Assembly (NCBI GenBank): GCA_025084515.1 | Contig: JAJAGP010000019.1 | Coordinates: 722,001-786,000 of the forward strand | Origin: Ancistrus triradiatus | Lineage: Eukaryota > Chordata > Actinopteri > Siluriformes > Loricariidae | Direction: 5' to 3' | DNA length: 64,000 nt | Shown: positions 46,801 through 54,282 of the stretch, one piece after another | Layout: every line of letters begins with the position of its first letter | Position numbering within the stretch: position 1 is the first letter of the stretch | Notes under the pieces: model-generated | What the model was told of the DNA's origin: nothing | What the model saw: the letters and a program-made list of their open reading frames with translations, nothing else | The model's database searches: none | Made by a program: the position numbers and the translations under genes

Positions 46801-49521
46801 TTCACTCATATTCCTATTCATAACATATTAAAAGGAACTACTCTCGGTCAGTGCACATGGAAAAGAATGTCCCTACAGATCAAAAGTGCCATTTCCTGCC
46901 GAGATCAGGTTCTCCTTAATTTATTGCACCTGCTTCAACTTGTCAGCAAATTACAAATCACCAACTTGGGTGTGGAATGAAGGGCTGTGTAAACACCTCT
47001 ACAGTGCAGTGAAATTCCAGGGTCCAAGTTTCAAATGTATGTGCTCAGTAGTAATTATGGTAAAGGTTTTGCATACAGGACGGCATGGTGGCACAGTGGT
47101 TAGCGCGGTTATCTCACAGCTCGAAAGATCCGAGTTTGAGTCCTGTGTGGAGTTGGCATGTCCTACCCATGTCTGTAAGGGTTTCCTCATTCCAAAGGCA
47201 TGCTTTAATTCAATTTAGTAAAGTGCTGTGTGTGGGTGTGTGTGTGTGTGCGTGCCATGGTATGTGCCCTGAGATGGATAGGATTATAGTTTATTGCCAT
47301 CTCAGCACAGAAAAGGCTATAATGTTGGCATACCATAGTTACATAAATACAAAGTTTGTTTATAATGGGTGTCTTACTCCTATCAGCTGTGAGAATACAG
47401 GTGTGGTATGATTAAACAAGTCTCTTAGATTTTATTCCGAATACTGTCTTTGCCTCTGTGCTCTGAACAAAGGGGCATTCGATCAAAATATGCTTAACTG
47501 TTAAGACTAATTTATATCCTTGGCAAGCTTGTGCTTCATTCCCCTAGAGTAAATGCCTTAAGTGCGAGTAGCCCTGCAATGGACTTGTGACCTGTCTAGG
47601 ACTGGTTCCCACCAACGTCCTTTGCTGCTGGTTAGCTTGCTGAACTGGATTGAGCAGGTATGAAAAGTGAGCAAGTGAGATTTGCATACTTATTCAGAGG
47701 ACGACAAACCAACCTGATAATATCTCAGATAATCTATCTCATTGCATCTACCTAGCAGAACTGATCAAACAAGTCCAGAACGGCATGGGAAAATACTATG
47801 CTATGAAGTTAAGTAGGTGCTAACCAGACAGAAAATTAGTCCCATGTGTTATTTCTTTATAACACCTATTGCTGCTCTCCATTTTTATACAATGATGTGT
47901 TCTGCACACCATGAAGAGCAACGAATGATCAGTTTTATTTTATATTACACCACAGTTAGTTCCAAGCCCGCAATCTGATTGGCTGAGAGACGATTTTCCA
48001 TTGACTTTTTGATGATCATGTCAGTTATAATGAGTAAAACACTGCCGAAATGAAAGCTACAATTAGTTTATTTAATCTATTGGTTTTGAAAATGATTTCA
48101 ATTTGGAAGATGAAGCTATGAATGACCAACATGAGCCAAAGGTTTATCACCTTTAGGATTTGGAAGCGCTGGAAAAGCGAAACGAAGTCACTAATTTAAA
48201 TAAAACGTCCCCGGGCTCTTAATGGATTCACAGCTCGACCGAAGAGCTACGAGACTGAAGATCAGTTTTAGTCCCATCAACAGAAATGAACTGAATCAGC
48301 TTCATCCCTCACACAGACGTCGTTTACTGGAGTTAAACTCGGCATCTTTCATTAAACACCATCCTCGGCTGATCGGAGGTTCATTGATCTGACAGGTCTG
48401 TTATCTGCAAGTCCAGCTCTTAATAAAGAGAAGCTGCTGATGCTCTATTAGTCTGCTGTTTCATTTCTGACTGATAAGATTAACATGAAGAGCTTCATCG
48501 TAAAAAATTTATAATCGCTAATCAAACAGGATCCTAGACTTTAGTTATAACACCGGGATCTCACTCCGATTTGCTTCAGTCAGAAGAATAGTGGATCTTA
48601 GATACAGCCTGCCTTATAAACCCGAACCATTGCATTTGCTGAATGTAAATAAACTTTATTTTTAATAAATTAAAACTTACCAATCAATATATTTGTGTTT
48701 ATTGTCTGTATAATAAACAGTTATTGATCATTTTGTTCCTCGACTTTAATGACTGAAGGGCTTAGCAGCAGGGTAACAATAGAATGGAATCATTTTTCTG
48801 TCCTCTTTATCTTAAAATCTAACAATAAATGGTGATAACGGAATTAACGTGCCAATATCTCACGTTTAAGCACTCCCTCTCGTGTATTATTGCTTACTTC
48901 GTCGAGGTACGAAACCTATTACCTAAACCTAAAACATATTGTCTTTTAATTAATATTATTGTTTAAAACAAAACACTGTGTGCAAGGTATCTAAACTACA
49001 ATGGAACCTTGGAACTTGAACTTAACTGATTCTTGACTGGTCAACGTTCTGTTCACAGAACATGATCAGCTGCTGTGAGGCAACAGTGCTAACAACCTGT
49101 GCCACCCTTCCAACCTTAATGTGGAAACTGTCAACAAATTGTTACTTAAATATACATAAATGTCTGATCTGACCCGTCTGGTGCACTGCTTGCAACAGTA
49201 CACTGCTTAATGTGCTACAGCTTCCTGGTGTCTCATCCTGCCGTGTCTGTGAGCATAAGCATGTGTCTGTATGCGGTATACATTACTGTATTTCAGAGAG
49301 TATTAGACTTAACTGTCTTAACACAGCTTAATGTTAATTTTAGATCTCACCTGCCAGCCCAACTTACAGACAACTAGTGCTCCTGAGATATGTCCTTCAG
49401 CATAGTGTGGCAGCAGCACCAACTTTGGGATGAGCAAGGTGTTATAGAGCCAGACAAAAAGCACCATGCTGAGGCAGAACCAGCCCATGGGGTCTACCAC
49501 AAAGTGCAGTCGCAGCTTCAT
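31687..49521 (-). CDS. zdhhc21: Palmitoyltransferase ZDHHC21 (whole gene, 7 coding exons)
   Basis: The enzyme attaches palmitate by a thioester bond to cysteines of target proteins at Golgi and plasma membranes. Known mammalian targets include eNOS and Src-family kinases. Coding exons, in transcript order: 49368-49521, 46257-46355, 44111-44222, 40817-40955, 36507-36623, 31991-32034 and 31687-31813. They join in phase with GT/AG sites to 792 bases, which is 263 residues plus TAG (the human protein is about 265). Four membrane segments are seen near residues 15-33, 46-65, 134-158 and 183-204. The cysteine-rich domain at 92-122 has the DHHC tetrad at 117-120, with C120 the acyl-accepting cysteine. 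A TTIE at 210-213 fits the family's TTxE motif. Nothing essential is missing. Introns hold many repeats, none in an exon. Confidence 0.97.
31991..32034 (-). CDS. zdhhc21: zdhhc21 coding exon 6 (44 bases)
   Basis: A micro-exon for residues 208-221 plus two bases: DTTTIEKMSHSSEG. It holds TTIE, which fits the TTxE motif typical of DHHC enzymes. The acceptor is TTTTTAACAG and the donor GTAAGT at 31985-31990. It is too short to stand out as an open frame and is supported by exact phase and similarity to human DTTSIEKM. Confidence 0.93.
32742..32950 (-). repeat. 3' end of an L2-like LINE (solo tail)
   Basis: In reverse it reads a body with CCACTGTCGCCCTAGGCTTG, then AAGCTGCTTTGAAACAATAC, GCACTATATAAATAAAT and a (CTGACTTGA)n tail starting at 32742. 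It matches the last 200 bases of the LINE at 38540-40476. It lies in a zdhhc21 intron. Confidence 0.85.
33205..33960 (+). mobile_element. Tc1-like transposon relic with nested SINE
   Basis: The left part, 33205-33500, carries a leader and the start of a Tc1 open frame (around GGTCAAATTGTGAAAGAGTG). The right part, 33697-33960, encodes DWPPQSPDLNPIENLWDVLE, the last DDE block, ending with a terminal word GGCCAGGCAATGTA. The region between is deleted and replaced by an S2 SINE at 33503-33692. Confidence 0.8.
33503..33692 (-). repeat. tRNA-derived SINE, family S2, nested in a Tc1 relic
   Basis: On the minus strand the tRNA-like head GTAGCCTAGCGGTTATGGTA is followed by the B-box-like GTTCAAATCCC and a body with AGTCTTTGAGCAAGGCCC. 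The tail is GATAAGGGCATCTGCTAAGT. It is the best-preserved S2 copy in the window. Confidence 0.85.
34765..34935 (-). repeat. SINE S2 fragment
   Basis: In reverse it contains CAAATCCCACCTCTGCCAAG, GACATTGAGCAAGGCCC and a tail with GTCACTCAGGATAAAAG. The tRNA-like head is lost at the 34935 side. Confidence 0.65.
35239..35271. repeat. Short hairpin beside a perfect palindrome
   Basis: AGAGTTAAATGAA and TTCGTTTAACTCT pair over 13 positions with one G-T wobble, around a short loop. It ends just before the palindrome at 35276-35318. Confidence 0.7.
35276..35318. repeat. Perfect 43-base palindrome in a zdhhc21 intron
   Basis: The arm CATCTGGGGCACTTACTTTCC pairs exactly with GGAAAGTAAGTGCCCCAGATG across a single central T at 35297. 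With one mismatch the pairing continues about 6 more bases on each side (GACAGT with AGTGTC). No similarity to the repeat families listed here. Confidence 0.9.
35801..36199. mobile_element. hAT-type MITE
   Basis: The left end GGAGGTGTAACGATATATCA and right end GTTGTTACACCCCTA are inverted. The interior is rich in GATACGAT/ATCATGA words, as in the element at 58355-59510. An imperfect 8-base target duplication (CTCAGTAG and CAGAGTAG) flanks it. It has no coding capacity. Confidence 0.75.
36507..36623 (-). CDS. zdhhc21: zdhhc21 coding exon 5
   Basis: It encodes residues 169-207 in phase 0: EQFASRHELALLRGSCFMGL and then membrane segment 4 ending in FYSQVTGILS. The acceptor is TGTTTTCTAG and the donor GTGAGT at 36501-36506. 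It is collinear with human ZDHHC21 around FRHELA. Confidence 0.95.
37215..37465 (-). mobile_element. Tc1-like transposon fragment (family T2)
   Basis: The words TGGTGGAGTCCAAACTCTTT, GAGATGGTTTTGTAACC, TCCTTTGTTCATGCCATGAT and CACCTGATTGTCACCCCATT occur in order. The same region in opposite orientation is at 56640-56955. On the minus strand it corresponds to the 5' part of the transposase frame. Not intact. Confidence 0.8.
37907..38059. mobile_element. Short MITE with TIRs
   Basis: The left end CTGAACCTCGGTATTCAAAC and right end GTTCGAATTCTGAGGTTCCA are imperfect inverted repeats around about 100 bases that include CCATGGGGAAATTTTATTC. Length about 153. It resembles the M1 ends (ACCTCGGT/ACCGAGGT), so it may be a related family. 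Confidence 0.6.
38393..40499. mobile_element. Fold-back element carrying a LINE insertion
   Basis: The left end GGGGTCATATTCATAAAGAT is the inverted complement of the right end (ATCTTTATGAATATGGCCCC) with one difference. Between the left arm, 38393-38540, and the last 25 bases sits the LINE at 38540-40476. The outer element therefore existed before the LINE landed in it. Confidence 0.75.
38540..40476 (+). mobile_element. Truncated LINE (L2/CR1/Rex-like), 3' part
   Basis: The plus strand encodes the second half of a reverse transcriptase: GVPQGSVLGPLLFSLYML and FHCYADDTQLYIS (the catalytic YADD). Shifted pieces follow up to a stop at about 39634, including a fragment with LSSLHWLPV-like coding around 39310. 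The 3' UTR runs to a (CTGACTTGACTTGA)n tail at 40449-40476. The 5' part is missing and several frameshifts are present, so it is immobile. Confidence 0.9.
40817..40955 (-). CDS. zdhhc21: zdhhc21 coding exon 4
   Basis: It encodes the end of W122 and residues 123-168, beginning INNCVGEDNHWLFLQLCFYT, which is the strongly conserved block after the DHHC motif, then membrane segment 3. The acceptor is CTGTCTTTGCAG and the donor GTGAGA at 40811-40816. It ends in phase 0. Confidence 0.97.
42070..42625 (-). mobile_element. Tc1-like transposon relic (family T3)
   Basis: The minus frame 42229-42528 contains MDFPLQSPDLNHIMHLFGHL, a degenerate form of the last DDE block. The stretch near 42086 (AAGCCTGAAACCACTAATAA) resembles the end region of the fragment at 49785-50100. 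Not intact. Confidence 0.7.
42989..43766 (+). mobile_element. MITE family M1, copy C, with TA duplications
   Basis: The element starts CAGTGGTTCCTTGGTTCTAG and ends AACCGAGGTACCACTG, with TA on each side (42987-42988 and 43767-43768). The interior matches copies A and B. TA duplication plus the CAGTGG ends place it with Tc1/mariner-type MITEs. Confidence 0.9.
44111..44222 (-). CDS. zdhhc21: zdhhc21 coding exon 3 (DHHC domain)
   Basis: It encodes residues 85-122: the cysteine-rich zinc-binding domain with CNKCNLMRPKRSHHCSRCGH followed by CVRRMDHHCPW. All zinc ligands and the catalytic DHHC are present. The acceptor is TTTATTTTAG and the donor GTAAGA at 44105-44110. The final codon (Trp) is split with the next exon. 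Confidence 0.98.
45065..45600 (+). mobile_element. Tc1-like transposon relic
   Basis: Frame 45076-45270 holds a helix-turn-helix-like start (MSPTSRYKVIILHEQDLSQD and then VSRCIVKPL). Frame 45306-45560 holds LQVWGCICANEVGDLVQTNG, the Tc1 catalytic-domain block normally preceding the second Asp. The following sequence (AGTGATCCCCAGACACCGGC) corresponds to the HDNDPKHT motif region. Interrupted by stops and deletions. Confidence 0.85.
46257..46355 (-). CDS. zdhhc21: zdhhc21 coding exon 2
   Basis: It encodes residues 52-84 and one base: YYLASLLCVSALLRASTADP, then GRLSQDPKIPIS. The acceptor is a pyrimidine tract ending CTGTCTCTAG and the donor is GTAATG at 46251-46256. It contains membrane segment 2 and the DPG motif, which lies next to the membrane in DHHC enzymes. 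Confidence 0.95.
47078..47215 (+). repeat. SINE S1 5' half
   Basis: The tRNA-like head is GGCATGGTGGCACAGTGGTT, with GTTTGAGTCC as the B-box-like word. The body has GTGTGGAGTTGGCATGTCC and GGGTTTCCTCATTCC. A (TG)n run follows at 47228-47252. Confidence 0.8.
47560..47690 (+). repeat. SINE S1 3' half
   Basis: GCCCTGCAATGGACTTGTGA, CCTGTCTAGGACTGGTTCCC and GATTGAGCAGGTATGAAAAG with a GAGCAAGTGAG tail match the 3' part of S1. It may be the separated 3' half of the copy at 47078. Confidence 0.65.
47930..48960. other. Unclassified GC-moderate block in zdhhc21 intron
   Basis: It begins with ATTACACCACAGTTAGTTCC and GCAATCTGATTGGCTGAGAG, phrases that I associate with dispersed fish DNA repeats, and continues about 1 kb without a coding frame or visible terminal repeats. 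Possibly a non-autonomous element; not proven from this window. Confidence 0.35.
49368..49521 (-). CDS. zdhhc21: zdhhc21 coding exon 1
   Basis: It starts with ATG at 49519-49521 and encodes residues 1-51 plus one base (MKLRLHFVVDPMGWFC and on). It contains membrane segment 1 and the lumenal loop with LVLLPHYAEGH. The donor GTAAGT lies at 49362-49367. The exon continues upstream as 5' UTR to about 49552, where an acceptor CTTGCAG precedes it. An out-of-frame ATG 10 bases upstream (49529-49531) opens a short overlapping frame. Confidence 0.95.
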
Positions 49522-49784
49522 CCTTCTTCATAACACAACTGGCCCCAAAACACTGCAAGACGTTCCCGCTTCTGGACAAGGTCTTGACGGCAAATCAGCG
49601 GCTGGGCACTCTGGTCGAACAGAAGCAGAATACATCGACTCATAAGAATCTGGATTATAACAAACCCATCACAACAGATGAGTCTTGGAGTCTTGTGGGT
49701 AGAGAAGCTCAAATAGTAAAAACAAAAACAGTTCTCCACACTTAATGACACAGGACAATAGAAACAGGAAATTGTTCATTTCCC

Positions 49785-50110
49785 TGTGAGAACCAAAAGT
49801 CTGAAACCACTCATTTAAATGCTTCTACATTTGCATTTTTCCTCAAAATTGAATATGTTTTTCATAACATATCATCTGCTGTAATGACAGCATGCACTTG
49901 AGCCAGCACACGGTCTGCAAGTTTGTGCAAAATCTGATGAACCTAGCATGCCTTCACAACATTCAAAAGAGCAAATTATGATGTTCATGAATGTTGGGCT
50001 TCCTCTGTCTTCAGATGCCTCATTAACGCTCCATGTGGTTTAGGATAGTAGAGGAAAGTCCTTGACAAGTCAGATTCAATCAAATAGTCATGCGGATTTC
50101 ATGATTTGTA
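49785..50110 (-). mobile_element. Tc1-like relic (family T3)
   Basis: The text around 49794 (AAAAGTCTGAAACCACTCAT) matches the relic at 42086, and the string TTGGGCTTCCTCTGTCTTCA belongs to the leader or transposase region. The remaining coding is unreadable. Confidence 0.55.
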
Positions 50111-50224
50111 AGGAAAAACATGTGGATGTCTCTTTCTTACCTCCTTTTGTATGCTAATTTACAGACATCAGTGCATCACAACTGTTCAGCCATAGGGAGC
50201 TGAAAAAGACACATCAAGCATGTA

Positions 50225-50300
50225 GGGGTGTATGATAGGGTGCAAACAAATATCGCAATATATTGTCATGACAACCTGCATGCATCGTATTACTTATTTT
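50225..50300. repeat. hAT-like fragment
   Basis: GTAGGGGTGTATGATAGGGT followed by ATCGCAATATATTGTCATGA resembles the left end of the hAT-type elements at 35801 and 58355. No right end is seen. Confidence 0.45.
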
Positions 50301-50549
50301 GCCGTTTCCAGTTTTAAAAATGTGTGTGGTTGGATAATAGGATACCATGTATTTTGTTATGTCGATATGTAAGACAAATTGTAGAAAGGCGTACGTGATG
50401 AATTCAAAATGAAATAATTTTTATTTCCCTAAAACATCCATTAAGGGGGTTGCAACAGCTACCTTGTGATGTAAATTAAAACTGAATTTCGTAATCTGCT
50501 CTCTTCGTTGCCACGCCTTACATTACATCGTCGTACTGGCTGAGACATG

Positions 50550-50574
50550 CATGTGTGTGTGTGTGTGTGTGTGG

Positions 50575-50605
<31 letters not shown>

Positions 50606-50609
50606 TATA

Positions 50610-50644
<35 letters not shown>
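50550..50644. repeat. (TG)n(TA)n compound microsatellite
   Basis: A TG run at about 50551-50573 is followed by long TA tracts with occasional interruptions. Frames across it on both strands (YIYIYI or CVCVCV translations) are artefacts. Confidence 0.95.
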
Positions 50645-50647
<3 letters not shown>

Positions 50648-50879
50648 ATAAACATAAAAGAGAGGCTTTCCTTTCCACTCCAGTGTATTTGCTAACCAGA
50701 CAACATCACCAGCTACATCTAACACAAACTGGCTAGCATTTTCACTTTTTACATATAATAACCTCCCCCCTAAGCACCAGTCAAGTCCTAAACACAAGCG
50801 TAAATGCGAAAACAGCATGATTTTAGGCGTTTAGTCCATGACATAACAGCTTTTATAAACCAGATGGAGAAGCACTTAC

Positions 50880-51010
50880 TGGTTTGACAGTTTCTTCTCT
50901 GACTGAAACCAGAATGTTTGTAGAATTTCCTGGGCTGTGAATCTACGGTAACCGCGACGTACCAGACAGGTCGAAAATACGAAGCGCCAAGGAATATTCG
51001 TTTTGGACAA
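50880..51010 (-). other. zdhhc21: Probable noncoding first exon of zdhhc21
   Basis: On the minus strand a CpG-containing stretch (ACGTCGCGGTTACCGTAGAT) ends in AACTGTCAAACCA, followed by a good donor GTAAGTGC (50872-50879). It lies 1.3 kb upstream of the acceptor before the start codon. The start of transcription is not visible; the upper limit given is approximate. Confidence 0.5.
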
Positions 51011-51365
51011 CTGATAGTCACACCCACTCATCATCAACCACAAAGTCAGCTAAGTATTATGACTAAGCTCACGATCTGAATAAAAAAGCTTACATATCCT
51101 GCATACATATCAAGTAGCCCTGAATATGCAAACAAACTCACTTCATTTCCTCTTACATTGACATGCCTAATTTATCTATCCATTAGTTTGTTTTGTTTGT
51201 TTGTTATTAACTTCAACCTGCACAGTTGGCACATACCTGATCATCTACGTGATGGAAAAGAAACCTTCCATCAGAAAAAGATACCTTCTTTTATGGCTCC
51301 AAGGTCCAGTTCTGACACAACAATCACCCATTGTGTGTGGGTGTGTCATTCATATTCTCTTCTCT

Positions 51366-51530
<165 letters not shown>

Positions 51531-51624
51531 CGCATTCTAAGGGTCTGTGACTAACAAAACTTTTTTTATTATTATTTTTAGGGGTCCAGTTTAAAGTCCC
51601 TGGCAGCAGCTTTGTATACAGCTA

Positions 51625-52600
51625 GATGGGCTGCTCTGAATATTTCTTCTGGGACTGAGATTTTCACGCACAGCCAACTCTACAGTTTACAGAGAATGGT
51701 CTGAAAAAGACAAAATACCCAGTACCCAGTACTTTGGGCGAAAAGCCAGCTCTGGTTTGAGCTGATATAAATGCAACAGTTACTCATATAACCACTCGTT
51801 ACAACCAAAGTATGCAGAAGAGCATCTCGCAACACACAACACATCAAACCTTGAAGCAGACGGACCACACAGGGTGCCACTCCAGCCAGTTAAGAACAGG
51901 CAACTGAGGCTACAATTCAAATGGGCTCATTAAAATTTGACACAAAAAGATTGGAAAAATGTTGCCTGGTCTGATGAGTCTTGATGTCTGATTTCTGCTG
52001 CGACATTTGGATGGTTCAGTCAGGTGGCGCGGTGGCTGGAAGGTCCTGGGTTCAATCCCAGGGTGGAGCGGCCTGGGTCCTTTCTGTGTGGAGTCTGCAT
52101 GTCCTCCCCGTGTCCGCGTGGGTTTACTCCAGGCACTCCGGTTTCCTCCCACAGTCCAAAGACATGCATGTTAGGTTAATTGACTACACTAAATTGGCAT
52201 GGTCTCTGGCGACAGACGGAGCGACGAGTATTCTTGGTTGCATTGAGTGGGCAGTGGCGGGACAGGTGCCAGGAAAATGATGATGATTTGGATGGTTTGG
52301 TCAGAATTAACTTAAAGCATGGATCCATCTTGCCTTATATCAACAATTCATGGCTGGTGGTGGTGTAATGGTGTGGGGGATATTTTGGCACACCTTGCGC
52401 CAACTGAGCATCATTTAAATGCTACAGCCTTCCATTTATGACCACAGTGTACCCATCTACTGATATCTACTTCCTCTGCAGCCACCAGATCTCGATCCTC
52501 CATCATGGATGTGCAGCCGACAAATCTGCAGCAACTTCTTGACATTATCACGTCAACAATAATTTCCCCAGCACCTTGCTAAATCTATGGCACAAAGGTG
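51625..52600 (+). mobile_element. Tc1-like transposon (family T1) split by a SINE
   Basis: It is collinear with the coding part of 21431-22340: GACTGAGATTTTCACGCACA, TTACAGAGAATGGTCTGAAA, AACCACTCGTTACAACC and GTGTAATGGTGTGGGGGATA, ending with CCCCAGCACCTTGCTAAATC. Stops are frequent and both terminal repeats are gone. A SINE sits at 52017-52285. Confidence 0.88.
52017..52285 (+). repeat. SINE S1 with exact 12-bp target duplication, inside Tc1
   Basis: The duplicated word ATTTGGATGGTT lies at 52005-52016 and 52286-52297. The SINE head GGTGGCGCGGTGGCTGGAAG, the B-box-like GGGTTCAATCCC and the body GGGTCCTTTCTGTGTGGAGT are well kept, and the tail is AATGATGATG. The inserted piece is removed cleanly when one duplicate is dropped, giving uninterrupted Tc1 sequence. 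Confidence 0.92.
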
Positions 52601-53589
52601 AATCTGTATGCTTCTCAGTCAATTACCTGCTCTGTTCTGAAATAAATACTTGTGCCTTAAGTACAAAAGAAAATACAAATGACACATAAAGACAGAATAT
52701 AAGTTCAAATTCCATAAATCATAAACGTGCTTGCTTGCGCGCGTGCGTGTGTGTTTACAGTGGAATAATTTACCCATCTTAAATAATAAACTTAAAATGT
52801 TTTCAAAATGTTTCTCTTAGTTTCAAAGTGTTCACCTATTATTTTAATACCATACAGTGAAATAAGGATTTGATGGTTTTGTAAATTTCAGAATAGCTGC
52901 AGCTGGCCTTATGAAAGCCAGCTCTATGGTTTCTGGCAGCAATTCCTTCATGATATTTTTCTTAAAGATTTTTGGAGAAAACATCCTCATTTGGTTATCT
53001 TGGGACTCACAAGACTGCATACTGCAGATATCTGTCAGTCCTGGTTATATTTAAGATCTTATTTTCTTATGACAAACTAACAACTAATCTTTTACAACAA
53101 CAAAAAAACAAGACAGAATATATTTTGGAGATTTTGAACACCCGGGTATGTTAGTTTTATATTGAACATTTAAATATTTTCATGACTTTATCTTTGAGTA
53201 TAATAAGGCTGTGTGATTTTTCCTGATTAGAGGTTTTTCCACCCAACAGGTTACTGCAGCAATGAGAACAAACGAGCATTTTCTAGTTAGTGCTAATTTT
53301 CTGACTATTATTTGTTGTTTGGACCATCAAAAGCTTTCGCAGTTTACAGTCTTTATATAGTAAATGTACAGTCCAAAAGTCTGAGACTGTGTGAAAATGC
53401 TTGTTTGGATCTGTGTGGTGCAGCACTGCATACTTCATATTCGAACCTTTTAAACAACTACTTGAAAACCAAAGACCAAAACTCCATCAAGTATTTATAG
53501 AGGCAAACATTTATTATTGCATTTATATGGTTTTTGGCACGCTGTTGCTGGATGGGACGGGCAAAATATTTTTATTTTGTGCCTTCAGT

Positions 53590-54090
53590 ACTTTTATAAT
53601 GAAACGTCTTCATTCTCGCCCTGTGTTTGTGGCACAGGCGGAGACTTCACACTGTTTACACTGCTCGGATTCGAGCTGGGTACAAGGTAGCATCCGAGAG
53701 CAATGTTTCAGCCACAGTTCTGAACCTTTACGAAGGCGTGGAGCCCTCAAGCACATCGAATCGCCTACTGTGTTTGTGCCGTACTGACTGTGCAAAAGAT
53801 GCAGACGCGCCGCTCCTCGTCAGCGCTGGCGGTGACTGGAGAGGTGTCACTTTCTTTTCAGGACGAGCTGGCCGCCACCATCCACCGAGCCTTCGAGGTG
53901 GCGGTGGAGATTGCGGTGGTCGAGGTGTCCAAGCTGGTGAGCCAGGCGCTGGGAGACGTGCGCGAGCAGATGCAGGAGACTCTCCGCGAGAACACGTTCC
54001 TGAAAACGCGTCTGCAGTGCACCGAGCACGAGCTGGACACTGTGCGGAAAGCCAAAAGAGGCAAAAGCTCAGCATCAGCGCCGGACGAGC
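53590..54090 (+). promoter_or_regulatory. CpG-rich start region of the zinc-finger gene
   Basis: CpG density rises sharply from about 53600 (CTTCATTCTCGCCCTGTG) through the first coding exon (GACGCGCCGCTCCTCGTCAG), while the surrounding DNA is CpG-poor. This fits a CpG-island promoter overlapping exon 1. No TATA box is obvious and the transcription start is not determined. Confidence 0.5.
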
Positions 54091-54282
54091 ACAGGACACC
54101 TCAAACCAAGACTGGGAATCAGTCGACGAGCACGGAGGACGCAGAGCCATCAGCTCAGAAGACCGAGGATAACGGAGGTGATGGATGCGAGAAACCAGGC
54201 AGATCTTTCTGTGAAATCCGCGTAGATGGAAGCGTTCAGTCACGTGACTTGAGCTCAGCATTAAGTCATGATGCCAAATCAG
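53799..54282 (+). CDS. Zinc-finger gene coding exon 1
   Basis: It encodes residues 1-161 plus one base, starting MQTRRSSSALAVTGEVSLSF. I chose the ATG at 53799; a GTG lies in frame three codons earlier but eukaryotic initiation favours the ATG. The exon includes the helical region and the charged SAQKTEDNGGDGCEKPG part. The donor is CAG|GTAAAA at 54283. Confidence 0.88.

Noticed and set aside
50459..50818. Long frames across the TA/TG tract
   Set aside because: They consist of YIYI and similar translations of dinucleotide repeats. The same applies to 51158-51550 and 51324-51530.
53790..53798. GTG start nine bases upstream of the chosen ATG in the zinc-finger gene
   Set aside because: Non-ATG starts are rare in vertebrates and there is a good ATG in frame immediately after it.
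53627..54172. 181-codon frame overlapping the first exon of the zinc-finger gene
   Set aside because: It is in another frame of a CpG-rich exon. The zinc-finger frame has correct splice phases and a recognisable helical region, and this one has neither. The opposite-strand frame 53728-54261 fails for the same reason.
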